64,000 bases of DNA from Treponema sp. (GCA_022510845.1 JAFLSR010000007.1:1-64000), one strand, 5' to 3'. Shown: positions 25,769 through 34,917, counted from the first letter of the stretch. The notes: a model not told the origin generated them from the sequence alone. Numbers and translations are program-made.

Positions 25769-27182
25769 CTGAATCGCTTTCTTCGATGCCCGCACTTTGC
25801 GGAGAAGACGGGATTTCTTCCGCGATATAATCGGCGAACTCTTCTTCTGGGATTTCGATTTCGGAAAGCGCGGAAAGTTTTTCGAGCGTGTCGCGCATGG
25901 TGCACACATCGCGCTCTTCCTGCTTTAGGAATTCCTCAATCGCCTCGTGCTTTTCAATCGCCTCGTCAATGGCGGCGGACGCGCCCTGCGCATAAGCCCC
26001 GGTCGTAATCATCAGTTCGTTCTGCTGATAAGTAGCCATGAGCCGCCTGATTTTTCCGCAGGCTTCGCGCGTCGCGTTTCCAGTGACGCGGCGGGCAAGG
26101 CGGCTTATGCTTGCAAGCACATCCACGGCAGGATAATGGTACGCCTGCGCCAAGGTGCGGCTGAGGACAATGTGCCCGTCCACCACGCCTCGCACCGTAT
26201 CCGCAATCGGGCCGTTCATGTCGTCGCCCTCAACGAGAACCGTGTAAAAGGCAGTAATCGAGCCTTTTTGATTCGTGCCCGTCCGTTCGAGCAACTTTGG
26301 AATCATATCGAAAACGCTCGGAGGAAAGCCTTCGCGCGCGGGAGGCTCGCCATTCGAAAGCGCGATTTCCCTCTGCGCCATCGCAAAGCGTGTCACGCTG
26401 TCGAACATCAGCATGACATCCTTTCCTTGGTCGCGGAAATATTCGGCGACTGCGGTGGCAACGAATGCCGCGCGCAAACGGCAAATGCTCGGCGTGTCGC
26501 TCGTGGCAACAACCACAACGGAACGCTTCAAGCCTTCCTCGCCCAAATCGCGATTTATAAAATCGAGCACTTCGCGCCCACGCTCTCCCACCAACGCAAT
26601 CACGTTGACATCGGCATTCGTGTTGCGCGCCATCATGCTAATCAAAGTGGATTTCCCGACGCCGGAGCCTGCAAAGATTCCAAGCCGCTGCCCCGCCCCC
26701 ACGGTGAGCATCGAGTCAATCGAACGCACGCCCGTAGTTATGCGGCGAGTTATCGGCTTTCGTTTCATCGGATCGGGCGCGTTCGCCAAGGCAGGATAAT
26801 AAATTTCGCAGGCAGGCTCGCCCTTTCCATCGGCAGCCTTTCCGGTCGCGTCGATTACGCGCCCCAAAAGATTTTCGCCCACGCCCACTTGCAATGTCTG
26901 CCCGGAAGCCACCACCTCCGTTCCGACTTCGATTCCGCGCGTGTCGCCGAACGCCGTAAGGCGAACCGTGTTTCCTTCAAGTCCCACGACTTCCGCGAGC
27001 ATTTCTTTTTTGAGGCTTTCAATTCGAATCGTGCAAATTTCTCCGATGACGGAATGCGGTCCTTCGCTTAAGATTTCAAGACCGTTCACGCTCTTCACTT
27101 TTCCGACATAGAGAATCGTTTCGGCGGACTCAACTTTTTTGAGATATTTTTCAAGACTGAATTTCTTGTCGTAGGAATTCAT
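25755..27182 (-). CDS. fliI: Flagellum-specific ATPase FliI
   Basis: 475-aa cytoplasmic ATPase of flagellar protein export, related to F1-beta. Walker A is FAGSGVGKST (about residue 168) and Walker B LMFDSVTRFAMAQRE. Family marks are GLEGNTVRL, a loop starting GVRSIDSMLTVGAGQRLGIF, FPPSVFDMIPKLLERTG and DGHIVLSRTLAQAYHYPA. It starts with ATG overlapping the fliH stop (ATGA), so translational coupling is expected. The C-terminus has an acidic tail (ESDSDEEV). Confidence 0.96.
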   Translation of the reverse strand: MNSYDKKFSLEKYLKKVESAETILYVGKVKSVNGLEILSEGPHSVIGEICTIRIESLKKEMLAEVVGLEGNTVRLTAFGDTRGIEVGTEVVASGQTLQVGVGENLLGRVIDATGKAADGKGEPACEIYYPALANAPDPMKRKPITRRITTGVRSIDSMLTVGAGQRLGIFAGSGVGKSTLISMMARNTNADVNVIALVGERGREVLDFINRDLGEEGLKRSVVVVATSDTPSICRLRAAFVATAVAEYFRDQGKDVMLMFDSVTRFAMAQREIALSNGEPPAREGFPPSVFDMIPKLLERTGTNQKGSITAFYTVLVEGDDMNGPIADTVRGVVDGHIVLSRTLAQAYHYPAVDVLASISRLARRVTGNATREACGKIRRLMATYQQNELMITTGAYAQGASAAIDEAIEKHEAIEEFLKQEERDVCTMRDTLEKLSALSEIEIPEEEFADYIAEEIPSSPQSAGIEESDSDEEV

Positions 27183-28111
27183 CGTTCATTTGAATCGGAC
27201 TTTGCCACGGTTTTTATCGGAGAAATCTCCAGAATTTTTTCTTCCAATTCCGCAAGTTGCGAAGAAATGCGCGCGTCGATTGCGCCGAAGTCGGTTTCCA
27301 CGATGCAGCCTCCGCGTTCCACGGAGGAATCTTCCACCACAGTGATTCCCTTCACGCCTTCCACGTGCTGCAAAAAATCCTTCGTGTGTTCGGTGGTGAG
27401 TTTCACGTCTTCCAAATTCACGCGAATCGTGATGTCGCCGCGTTCCTTGACTTTTTTGAGCGCAGAAAGGACATTGCTCAAAATCACGTTCTTCTGATTT
27501 TCCGAAATTGTCTTTACGATTTTGCGGACGCTCAAAATCACGAGTTCCACAATCTGATGTTCGGTTTCGTCCAAGATTTCCTGACGGCGCTGCATCACCG
27601 CATCGAGCATCTTGTGGATGCGCTCGACAAGGCGGGCGGCTTCGGCAGAACCTTCGGCGTAGCCTGTTTCCCGTCCCTCGGACTGTCCCTGCTTTGAAGC
27701 GTCGGCGCGGATTTTTTCCACTTCCGCCTGCGCTTCCGCAATCATTTGCTGCGCCTTTTCCTGCGCGTCTTTTTGGATTTGCTTCGCACTGTTTTCGGCA
27801 TCGACTTTCAGAACCTGCGCCTGGTCGGTCTGCCGCTTGACTTCCGCGAAAGCCGCCGACTCCGCCTTTTTGACGATTTCATCGGCCTGTGCCTGCGCCT
27901 CGGCAAACATCTGCTCTTTTTCGGCTTCCCAATTCTTCTTGAATTCCTCCGCCTCACGACGCAAATCATCGGCGGTAGGTCCTGTATATTCGGGTGCCTC
28001 CTCTTCTTCCACGACCTCCTCCGGCGGAGAATAATCATGGAAGAGTTTCAGCGTAACCACATCTTCTTTGTCGTCCTTCAACTCAAAGGACCTGAAAACA
28101 CTCTTCGCCAT
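27179..28111 (-). CDS. fliH: Flagellar export regulator FliH
   Basis: 310 aa. A long charged coiled coil (about residues 40-175; AQADEIVKKAESAAFAEVKR) precedes a FliH/HrpE-type C-terminal domain (VRKIVKTISENQKNVILSNV, GGCIVETDFGAIDARISSQL). FliH dimers bind FliI and dock it to the export gate. It lies 25 bp after fliG and overlaps fliI by 4 nt. Confidence 0.92.
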   Translation of the reverse strand: MAKSVFRSFELKDDKEDVVTLKLFHDYSPPEEVVEEEEAPEYTGPTADDLRREAEEFKKNWEAEKEQMFAEAQAQADEIVKKAESAAFAEVKRQTDQAQVLKVDAENSAKQIQKDAQEKAQQMIAEAQAEVEKIRADASKQGQSEGRETGYAEGSAEAARLVERIHKMLDAVMQRRQEILDETEHQIVELVILSVRKIVKTISENQKNVILSNVLSALKKVKERGDITIRVNLEDVKLTTEHTKDFLQHVEGVKGITVVEDSSVERGGCIVETDFGAIDARISSQLAELEEKILEISPIKTVAKSDSNER

Positions 28112-28136
28112 CTTTCTTCCTTGCTTTTTGCACGAA

Positions 28137-29228
28137 TCAACTTACAAGTTCGTCCTCGCCAGAACGCGCGATAACGATGTCGCCCTTTTCTTCCAAACGG
28201 CGGATTGTGGAAACAACCTTTTGCTGCGCTTCTTCCACGTCCTTCAAGCGAACCGGTCCCATGAACTCCATATCTTCTTTGAGCATACTCGCGGCGCGCT
28301 TTGACATATTGTGGAAAATCTTGTCCTGGACTTCCGCGTCCACGCTTTTGAGCGCCTTCGCCAATTCCTGCGTGTCCACTTCGCGAAGCACGCGCTGAAT
28401 GGAGCGGTCGTCGAGCATAACGATGTCTTCGAAAACGAACATTCTCTTTTTGATTTCTTCCGCCAAATCCGGGTCTTCTTCTTCCAACGCCTCGATGATG
28501 GCCTTTTCGGAAGAACGGTCTACGAGGTTCAAGATTTCTACGATTGATTCTACGCCGCCCGCAGCCGTGTAGTCTTCGGAAGAAAGCGTGGAAAGTTTCT
28601 TTTCCAAAACGCGCTCCACTTCGCGCAAAACATCGGGCGAAGTGCGGTCCATCGTAGCCAAACGCTTCGAAACCTCAGGCTGCATTTCTTCGGGAAGATT
28701 CTGCAAAATGATTGCCGCCTTCGCCGGTTCCAAATACGCCAAGATAAGCGCGATTGTCTGCGGATATTCCTGCTGAATGAAGTTGAGCAAGTGCGCGGGG
28801 TCTGTTCGCCGAATGAAATCGAACGGACGCACTTGAAGGCTCGAAGTGAGGCGGTTTATGATGTCGATGGCCTTTTGGCTTCCCAAAGACTTTTCGAGTA
28901 ATTCGCGCGCGTAGTCGATACCGCCGGTGGTGATGAAGTTCTGCGCGTTCATCAAGTCCTGGAATTCTTCCAAAACCTGATCTTTTATTTCAGCGTCAAT
29001 CGTCTCAAGCCGCGCGATTTCGAAAGTCAAAGTTTCCACTTCGTCTTCACGCAAATGTTTCATCACTTCGGAAGAAACATCGCTTCCAACTGAAACAAGA
29101 AAAATGGCGGCCTTTTGCCTGCCGGTGAGACTTTTAAAATCTTTGGAACCCTTTTTGCCGCCGCCCGCGTTGGCCGGCTTGAGCTGAGGCTTTGCCGCGG
29201 ATTTTGCCGCAGCCGCTTCTTCTGCCAT
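28137..29228 (-). CDS. fliG: Flagellar motor switch protein FliG
   Basis: 363-aa rotor protein linking the FliF MS-ring to FliM and interacting with the stator. The N-terminal domain (GRQKAAIFLVSVGSDVSSEV), middle-domain EHPQ-equivalent (QQEYPQTIALILAYL) and C-terminal charged torque helix (ALKSVDAEVQDKIFHNMSKR) are all present. The Ala/Lys/Pro-rich first 25 residues are an extension. A FliG-N-like small gene lies 18 bp upstream. Confidence 0.96.
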   Translation of the reverse strand: MAEEAAAAKSAAKPQLKPANAGGGKKGSKDFKSLTGRQKAAIFLVSVGSDVSSEVMKHLREDEVETLTFEIARLETIDAEIKDQVLEEFQDLMNAQNFITTGGIDYARELLEKSLGSQKAIDIINRLTSSLQVRPFDFIRRTDPAHLLNFIQQEYPQTIALILAYLEPAKAAIILQNLPEEMQPEVSKRLATMDRTSPDVLREVERVLEKKLSTLSSEDYTAAGGVESIVEILNLVDRSSEKAIIEALEEEDPDLAEEIKKRMFVFEDIVMLDDRSIQRVLREVDTQELAKALKSVDAEVQDKIFHNMSKRAASMLKEDMEFMGPVRLKDVEEAQQKVVSTIRRLEEKGDIVIARSGEDELVS

Positions 29229-29246
29229 TCGAATTTCCCCTCTAAA

Positions 29247-29639
29247 CTATTCTTCTTTTTTGAGCCACGCGCTTAAAACGGAAGCGACCCTGTCCGGATA
29301 GTCGTCGAGCGCGCGCCTCACTTTTGCGGCGGGCGTTGCCGAAACCTTTTCAAAAGCCTTTCTTTCTGAAGCGACGTCCTTATATATGTTTCGGACTTTT
29401 CCGAATCTTTCTAAAGTCTCAAGTACAAAAATTTCGTCTTGAACTTCGGCGGGGTTGTTTGGATTGTATTTTGTGCCGAGTTTTCTCATGGCTTTCAAAA
29501 GTTTTTTCTTTTCGTCCGCGTTGAGATAATCCATCACGGCTTCGGCGGCAGAAGGGTCAAGCTCGCCAAAAAGAATCGCCGCCTTTTTCTTTCCTGGAAT
29601 ATTTCTCTGCGAAGTTTTCTGAAAATCAAAATTACCCAT
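29247..29639 (-). CDS. Stand-alone FliG N-terminal-domain-like protein
   Basis: 130 aa, between fliF and fliG. Residues 14-75 (GKKKAAILFGELDPSAAEAV..., then LNADEKKKLLKAMRKL) align by eye with the FliG N-terminal domain next door (GRQKAAIFLVSVGSDVSSEV..., then LREDEVETLTFEIARL). The middle and C-terminal FliG domains are absent, replaced by about 50 Lys/Arg-rich residues. GAGGAAA upstream of ATG 29639 serves as the SD. It could cap or modulate the FliF-FliG interface. Alternatively it is an unrelated small conserved flagellar gene. The role is inferred only. Confidence 0.7.
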   Translation of the reverse strand: MGNFDFQKTSQRNIPGKKKAAILFGELDPSAAEAVMDYLNADEKKKLLKAMRKLGTKYNPNNPAEVQDEIFVLETLERFGKVRNIYKDVASERKAFEKVSATPAAKVRRALDDYPDRVASVLSAWLKKEE

Positions 29640-29725
29640 AAAAATTTCCTCGGACGGGCGTTTGACAAACCCGTCTCAAACAATATTTCTTTTCGATTCG
29701 ACAAAAACGCGCGGGCGCATTCTCA

Positions 29726-31522
29726 TCATTCTTCCATGAGCCAAGTGCGAATCAGCATCGCGACATCTTCCGGGTGTTCCTTTGCCATCGCGATGGCGTT
29801 CTCTTGAAGTTCCGCCCTGCGCCGCTCTTCCACGGACATCGTAACTTCCACGCCGTCTTCCTTTGCCTCCCAAAGGGCTTGGTCGCGAGCGGCCTGCTGT
29901 TTTCTGAGCAGTTCTTCTTCGCGCAAACGGCGGCGGCGTTCCATTTCGCGGCTGATTACGCGATACATTATGAAAACCGTGAGGATTATCGCAAGTCCAG
30001 CCAACACCAAGATTATGGTCAGACGGGTTTGGCGTGCCTTGAGAATCGCGCTGTCTTCGCTTTCAAAATCCGCGATGCGGTCAAAGGCGATGTTTCGGAC
30101 GACAACCATATAGCCTTTCGCACGATCGTAGCCAATCGCGCCTTGAATGAGGGCAGCGATGTCTTCAAGCGTGCTGTGCGGAACAGGCTGGTAAATTCGC
30201 AGAACGCTTCCCATTCTCAGGCGCACGTTCGAGCGAGTGATTTCGTTCGTGTCCCAATCGGAAAAACGCTGTCGCATTCGCTCGATTATTTCATCATAAT
30301 TCTTTTCGTTTACAAAAATCGGATTTCCGTCGCCGTCCCGCTCGGTTTCCCAGCGTCCGTCAACGTTCACTGAAACTGTGACACGCCCGAAGCGCGGGCT
30401 TTCCACGCGGTGAATCGTATCTTGATTAAGCTCGTTGTTTTGAGTAACGCCGGTTTCGGTTTGGCGGCCGATTACATTGGACATATCAGAATATACGGGC
30501 GGATTCTGTCCTTCAGTTCCGGCGGGTCCCTGCGGATTGAATCCAGTTCCCTGCCATTCGCGCGTTACCGTCTGGCTTGAACGCGGAAGGTAATCGCGGT
30601 ATTCCGAATCGTCATAGGGCGTGTCCGGGTTGTCGGGGCGGATTTCAATCGGATGGAAGACCACGGAATCGCGCGTTTCTTCGGAAAAGTCCATGTCGAT
30701 TTTTATGTTCAAATCGCGGACGCGGTCGTCCGTAAAATAACTTTGAAGCGGCTTGATAATCTGAGCGCGGTAGTATGCCTCGCTGTCGCGGATGAGTTTT
30801 TCCTGTTTTTTTACCAAATCCAGCCTGTCAAAGTCCGCCTGCCCTTCAAAATCGTTGAGGATGTTTCCCTCGGAATCGGAAATGACACAATTTTCTTCGG
30901 TCAGTCCTTCCACGGCAGAAAGGACAAGTTCTTGGATTCCCCGGATTCGCCTGCGATTGGTAAGAAGGTCGCTTCCGCGGCGCGTGGTCAAAATCACGCT
31001 CGCCGAAACCGGGTTTTGGTCGGCACGGAAAAGGCGGCTTTCAGGCAGCACGAGCATCACCTGCGCGCTGGCAACGTCTGGAATGGATTCAATGTGCTGC
31101 TTGAGTTTCCGTTCCGTTGCCAACTTGATTTTTTCGTTTTGATCCGCATCCGTAGTGGACCAGCCGCGGTCAAAAACGCCCGCGAACGGATCTATGTTGG
31201 TGGGAACAAGCCCTTCCTCAAACAAAATGGCGCGCATCCGAATTGCCGTAGCCTCGTCGGGCACGGAAATATAGCCAGCATCGTTCACGTCGGCGCGAAC
31301 GCCTTCTTGGTCGAGCCGCATAAGAATTTGAGTCTGGGAATCGCCAGTAACAGGCGCATTGAAAAGTCGAACCGTCGAAGGTCTGGAAGAAACGCGGAAC
31401 ATCGCGATTACCGCGACCACCACAATCACCACAAGACCTACAGCTATGGCTTTTTGAATTTTAGACCACTTGGCCCAAGCCGCCTTCGCGGATTCGCCAA
31501 GTTTTTTGAGCCATTCGTTCAT
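29726..31522 (-). CDS. fliF: Flagellar MS-ring protein FliF
   Basis: 598-aa inner-membrane ring protein. TM1 lies at about residues 24-43 (AIAVGLVVIVVVAVIAMF) and TM2 at about 490-510. Between them is the periplasmic ring-building region (ERKLKQHIESIPDVASAQVM, SVILTTRRGSDLL). The C-terminal cytoplasmic tail ends PEDVAMLIRTWLMEE, the FliG-binding segment. Two adjacent ATGs occur; I use the second (31522), because GGGAGG is 5 nt upstream of it and only 2 nt from the first. It heads the operon; flgB, flgC and fliE are not upstream here. Confidence 0.95.
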   Translation of the reverse strand: MNEWLKKLGESAKAAWAKWSKIQKAIAVGLVVIVVVAVIAMFRVSSRPSTVRLFNAPVTGDSQTQILMRLDQEGVRADVNDAGYISVPDEATAIRMRAILFEEGLVPTNIDPFAGVFDRGWSTTDADQNEKIKLATERKLKQHIESIPDVASAQVMLVLPESRLFRADQNPVSASVILTTRRGSDLLTNRRRIRGIQELVLSAVEGLTEENCVISDSEGNILNDFEGQADFDRLDLVKKQEKLIRDSEAYYRAQIIKPLQSYFTDDRVRDLNIKIDMDFSEETRDSVVFHPIEIRPDNPDTPYDDSEYRDYLPRSSQTVTREWQGTGFNPQGPAGTEGQNPPVYSDMSNVIGRQTETGVTQNNELNQDTIHRVESPRFGRVTVSVNVDGRWETERDGDGNPIFVNEKNYDEIIERMRQRFSDWDTNEITRSNVRLRMGSVLRIYQPVPHSTLEDIAALIQGAIGYDRAKGYMVVVRNIAFDRIADFESEDSAILKARQTRLTIILVLAGLAIILTVFIMYRVISREMERRRRLREEELLRKQQAARDQALWEAKEDGVEVTMSVEERRRAELQENAIAMAKEHPEDVAMLIRTWLMEE

Positions 31523-31586
31523 CATGCCCTCCCGTGAACGAATATATTTTCTGAAAAGATTTAGCGATAATAAATCTTATCTTATC

Positions 31587-31615
31587 ATTATATCACATTA
31601 TATTAAATATGAAAA
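31587..31615 (-). promoter_or_regulatory. Promoter of the fliF operon
   Basis: Minus strand: weak TTTTCA (31615-31610), 17-bp spacer, TATAAT (31592-31587). A second TATAAT lies at 31602-31597. The leader is about 55-60 nt with an SD. No sigma28-type (TAAA/GCCGATAA) or sigma54-type site was seen. Confidence 0.65.
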
Positions 31616-31739
31616 GAGTTATTTTTATTTTTTTCGATTTTTTTTCAAGGCAAAATTAAGCCGAATTCTCGGGCATCGTGCGAATTTTTCAAAGCAAAAT
31701 CCCTCGGCAACTTGTTGCGACGCAAGACAAAGCCGCGAG

Positions 31740-31815
31740 CTTTGCGAAGCAAAACTCGGAAGCAAGAAAACGCGCAAGCATTTTCTTGCGATGTTGTCGT
31801 TTCCCCAGATACGCA
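31740..31815 (+). repeat. Second mosaic module (H3 - GCAAG hairpin - TCCCCAG)
   Basis: H3-like GAGCTTTGCGAAGCAAAACTC, then a GCAAGAAAA...TTTTCTTGC hairpin, then TTTCCCCAG. This is the order also seen near 12.65 and 61.4 kb. It occupies much of the fliF-pyrG divergent spacer (31523-31857), with the two promoters at its ends. Confidence 0.6.
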
Positions 31816-31820
31816 AGCAC

Positions 31821-31849
31821 TTGCAAAGACGCTCTCGAAATGCTATACT
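31821..31849 (+). promoter_or_regulatory. Promoter of pyrG, near-leaderless
   Basis: TTGCAA (31821-31826), 17-bp spacer, TATACT (31844-31849), then 8 nt to ATG 31858. Confidence 0.85.
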
Positions 31850-31857
31850 GAAAGGAT

Positions 31858-33465
31858 ATGAGTAAATATGTTCTGGTGACCAGCGGAGTTTGTTCAAGCC
31901 TCGGAAAAGGCGTAGCATCATCGGCCATCGCAAGCCTCTTTGAATGCCACGGTCTCAAAATCGCAATCGTAAAATGCGATCCATACATCAATGTTGACGC
32001 AGGGAACATAAGCCCATATCAGCACGGCGAGGTCTTCGTCACGGAGGACGGCGCGGAGACGGACTTGGACTTGGGAAATTTTTCGCGCTTTACCAGCGTG
32101 AACATCACGAGCCAAAACTGCATCACGATGGGCAAGGTCTACGAACAAGTCATTCGAAACGAACGCGCCGGCCGCTACAACGGGCGCACCGTCCAAGTGA
32201 TTCCGCACATCACGGACGAAATCAAGCGGCGCATCCTCAACATCGGCACGCAAAGCGGAGCGGACATAATAATTGTAGAAATCGGCGGAACTGTCGGCGA
32301 CATAGAAACGATTCCGTACCTGGAAATGGCGCGGCAACTCATCCATGAATTGGGAAAAGGAAATTCGGTGAGCGTGCACCTCGTGCTCGTTCCCGTAATC
32401 ACGGGCGAGGAACTAAAATCAAAGCCCACACAGCATTCGGTAAAGCAGTTGCAGGAAGCGGGAATTCAGCCCGACATCCTTTTGTGCCGCTGCGAGATTC
32501 CGCTCGAAAAAAATCTCAAGAAAAAACTCGCGCTTTTCTGCAACGTTTCCGAAGGCGCGGTGTTCACTTCCACCGACGTGGAAAAATCCATATACGAACT
32601 TCCTGTAATTTTCCACAAGCAGGGCGTGGATTCAGAAATCCTCCGGAAACTGAAATTCGGCGACGACCTCAAATGCAACATAAAGCCGTGGACGGCATTC
32701 CTTGCAAAACTCAATTCGCCGGAAAAGAAAATCAAAATCGGCCTGATTGGAAAGCGCGACTTCCTCGACGACTGCATAAAGAGCGTAAAGGAATCGCTTT
32801 TCCACGCGGCGGTTACTGGCTGCAACGCGGAACTCGCCGTAAAAAAAATCGACGCGGAAAATTTGGAACGCATCCAAGACATTTCGGCAGAACTTTCCGA
32901 CCTTGACGGAATACTGATTCCCGGAAACATGGGAAACCGCGGATTTTTGGGGCTTCTTTCCGCCGTGAAATTCGCGCGAGAAAAAAAGATTCCGTATCTG
33001 GGAATCGATTTGGGAATGCACTTGATGGCAATCGAAACCGCGCGGAACCTCGCGAAATGGGAAGACGCGGACAGCACGGAATTCATCCAGAACACGACGC
33101 ATCCGGTGGTGAGCCTTCCCGAAGAACAGGCGGGGCTTTCCACGGCAAGTTTGATGAAACTCGGCGTGAGCGACGTGAAGCTTGAAAAAGGCTCGAAGAT
33201 AAATTCCGTCTACAAAAAATCCGTGATTGCAGAAAGGCATCGCAACAAGTACAGTTTCGACCCGCGCTACAAGAACGCGCTCGAAGAATTGGGGCTTGCG
33301 GTTTCCGCCACCTGCCCCGCCGACGGGCAAGTGGAAGCGTTGGAATGGAATGAACATCCATGGGGAATCGGCGTGCAGTTCCATCCCGAATTCGTCTCGC
33401 GCCCCACAAAGCCCCATCCGCTTTTTACGGCGTTCATTGCCGCTGCCGCCGAAAGAAAAAAATGA
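31858..33465 (+). CDS. pyrG: CTP synthase with altered glutaminase site
   Basis: 535 aa. The N-terminal synthetase (residues 1-270) is well conserved: SGVCSSLGKGVASSAIA, CDPYINVDAGNISPYQHGE, FVTEDGAETDLDLGNF, EIGGTVGDIE, KPTQHSVKQL. It should convert UTP to CTP using ATP and a nitrogen donor. In the C-terminal GATase domain the nucleophile Cys is replaced by Asp384 (codon 33007-33009; IPYLGIDLGMH instead of the usual GICLGMQ). The GGFGxRG oxyanion loop reads GNMGNRG. The His-Glu pair (GVQFHPEF) is kept. Glutamine hydrolysis is therefore doubtful, and ammonia-dependent synthesis is likelier. The frame is intact and heads the lptC-A-B operon. Confidence 0.95.
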   Translation: MSKYVLVTSGVCSSLGKGVASSAIASLFECHGLKIAIVKCDPYINVDAGNISPYQHGEVFVTEDGAETDLDLGNFSRFTSVNITSQNCITMGKVYEQVIRNERAGRYNGRTVQVIPHITDEIKRRILNIGTQSGADIIIVEIGGTVGDIETIPYLEMARQLIHELGKGNSVSVHLVLVPVITGEELKSKPTQHSVKQLQEAGIQPDILLCRCEIPLEKNLKKKLALFCNVSEGAVFTSTDVEKSIYELPVIFHKQGVDSEILRKLKFGDDLKCNIKPWTAFLAKLNSPEKKIKIGLIGKRDFLDDCIKSVKESLFHAAVTGCNAELAVKKIDAENLERIQDISAELSDLDGILIPGNMGNRGFLGLLSAVKFAREKKIPYLGIDLGMHLMAIETARNLAKWEDADSTEFIQNTTHPVVSLPEEQAGLSTASLMKLGVSDVKLEKGSKINSVYKKSVIAERHRNKYSFDPRYKNALEELGLAVSATCPADGQVEALEWNEHPWGIGVQFHPEFVSRPTKPHPLFTAFIAAAAERKK

Positions 33466-34142
33466 ATTTTGCAAAACGCGACTGCGCAAAAAAACAACTT
33501 CTCGAAAACAAAAAAATCTGCGCGACCTGCGTGCACCAAAAAAAGAATTTCGCAGCAGTATTCCAAAAAGCAAAATTCGCGGCACTTTTCCTTGCAGTAT
33601 TGCCCGCATTTTTCGGCGGCTGTTCCGTGGATTACGGCACTGTTTATGAAAGCGAATCGTCCGTTCCCGAACTGATGCTTGACAATGCGAATTTTTCGCG
33701 AATCGAACAAGGACAGACAACGGCGCAAATTTCGAGCGAGCGTCTTGAAAAATTCAAAAATTCGGGAAAGGTTTTCGCGCAAAACATTCGCTTCGAAACA
33801 AGGGACGAGAACGGAGAAACGAACGCGACAGGAAAAGCAGGGCTTATGAGCGCGGACACGGACGAAGAGATTTACGAATTTTTCGGCGGAATCGAAATCC
33901 GAAGCGAAACGCACAATGTGAGAATTTCGGGCGAAAGCCTCAAATGGAACGGCAAGACCGAACAACTTGTCGGGGAACGAGGAAAGGAAATCACGATAGA
34001 AAAAGATGGAATCACATTGAGCGGGCAAGACTTTTCCGCAAGCGCGGTGAGCGAACGGTTTTCGTTCGGCGCGGAAGTCCGTGGAAGTTATGTTGACGAA
34101 GAAAAGGATGAAGGCGCGGAAGCGCAAACCGAAGACGAGTAA
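33462..34142 (+). CDS. lptC: LptC-like lipid export lipoprotein
   Basis: 226 aa. A single hydrophobic segment at about residues 37-50 ends in a lipobox-like FFGGC. A periplasmic LptC/OstA-like beta-jellyroll follows (ARNIRFETRDENGETNATGKAG-type strands, EEIYEFFGGIEIRSE, LSGQDFSASAVSERFSFG). LptC is the membrane-anchored partner of the LptB2FG transporter that hands lipid to LptA. ATG 33462 overlaps the pyrG stop (ATGA). The ~35-residue N-terminal tail before the hydrophobic stretch is unusually long. Confidence 0.75.
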   Translation: MNFAKRDCAKKQLLENKKICATCVHQKKNFAAVFQKAKFAALFLAVLPAFFGGCSVDYGTVYESESSVPELMLDNANFSRIEQGQTTAQISSERLEKFKNSGKVFAQNIRFETRDENGETNATGKAGLMSADTDEEIYEFFGGIEIRSETHNVRISGESLKWNGKTEQLVGERGKEITIEKDGITLSGQDFSASAVSERFSFGAEVRGSYVDEEKDEGAEAQTEDE

Positions 34143-34173
34143 AAACCTGCGCGGGACATTCAAGGATTTGAAA

Positions 34174-34917
34174 ATGAAGAAATTCTCAAAAAACACGCAT
34201 CGCATTTTCGCTTCACTTTTCGCGGCGTTTTTCTTCTGCGCTGGATGCTTTGCAGAACGGATTTCTTTTTCCGCGCGGACAATGAGCGGACGGGCAGGCT
34301 CAAAAGAAGACACCACTGAACTTTCGGGCAACGCGAACGTCGTTACCGAATCAATCGAAGTCAAAGCCGACGCAATCCAACTGAGCGGAAAGGAATTCCG
34401 CTACGTGAGCGCGAGCGGCAAAATCAGCGGAATCCACAAAGAATCGAATTTGGAATTTTCCGCCGACAATCTGAAATACGACCGGGAGACGAAAATCGTA
34501 ACGCTTTCCGGCAACGTGAATCTCGTGGACAAGGACAACGATGTCAAAGCCACGGCGCAAATCATCGAATACAATTCCGAAACCGACATCGCGGTTCTGC
34601 AAATCGATGTCCGCCTGGAGCAGAAAAAAAATGTCTGCACAAGCGCGTATGCAATTTACAGGAAAAACGAGCAGATGCTCGAACTCAACGGAAGCGCGAA
34701 AGTCGTGCAGGATGACGACACGTTCGGCGCGCAGACAATCACATTCAATATGGACACGGAAGAAATTCTGATGGAAGGAAACGTGCGCGGTCTTGTTACG
34801 GATGACGGAAAGAAAGATTCGTCCGAAAAAAAATCGCAGCAAAAAAAGGCTTCGGAAAAAGAATACAAGGACGCGGAAACGCAAGGCGAAAATTCCTCGG
34901 GAGAAAGCAATGGATGA
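34174..34917 (+). CDS. lptA: LptA/OstA-like periplasmic lipid-bridge protein
   Basis: 247 aa. The signal peptide (about residues 1-28) ends FCAGCFA. An OstA-type repetitive jellyroll follows: TTELSGNANVVTESIEVKADAIQLSG, FSADNLKYDRETKIVTLSGN, LELNGSAKVVQDDDTFGAQTI and EILMEGNVRG. The C-terminus is Lys/Glu-rich. LptA normally spans the periplasm from LptC to LptD. ATG 34174 has AAGGA upstream and follows lptC by 31 bp; lptB overlaps its end by 8 nt. Confidence 0.85.
   Translation: MKKFSKNTHRIFASLFAAFFFCAGCFAERISFSARTMSGRAGSKEDTTELSGNANVVTESIEVKADAIQLSGKEFRYVSASGKISGIHKESNLEFSADNLKYDRETKIVTLSGNVNLVDKDNDVKATAQIIEYNSETDIAVLQIDVRLEQKKNVCTSAYAIYRKNEQMLELNGSAKVVQDDDTFGAQTITFNMDTEEILMEGNVRGLVTDDGKKDSSEKKSQQKKASEKEYKDAETQGENSSGESNG

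Noticed and set aside
25947..27071. A 374-codon frame antisense to fliI
   Set aside because: Shadow of fliI; composition His/Arg-rich, no motif, no SD.
31858..33465. pyrG as a pseudogene
   Set aside because: The frame is full length, synthetase motifs are intact and the promoter is near consensus; only the glutaminase site is changed.
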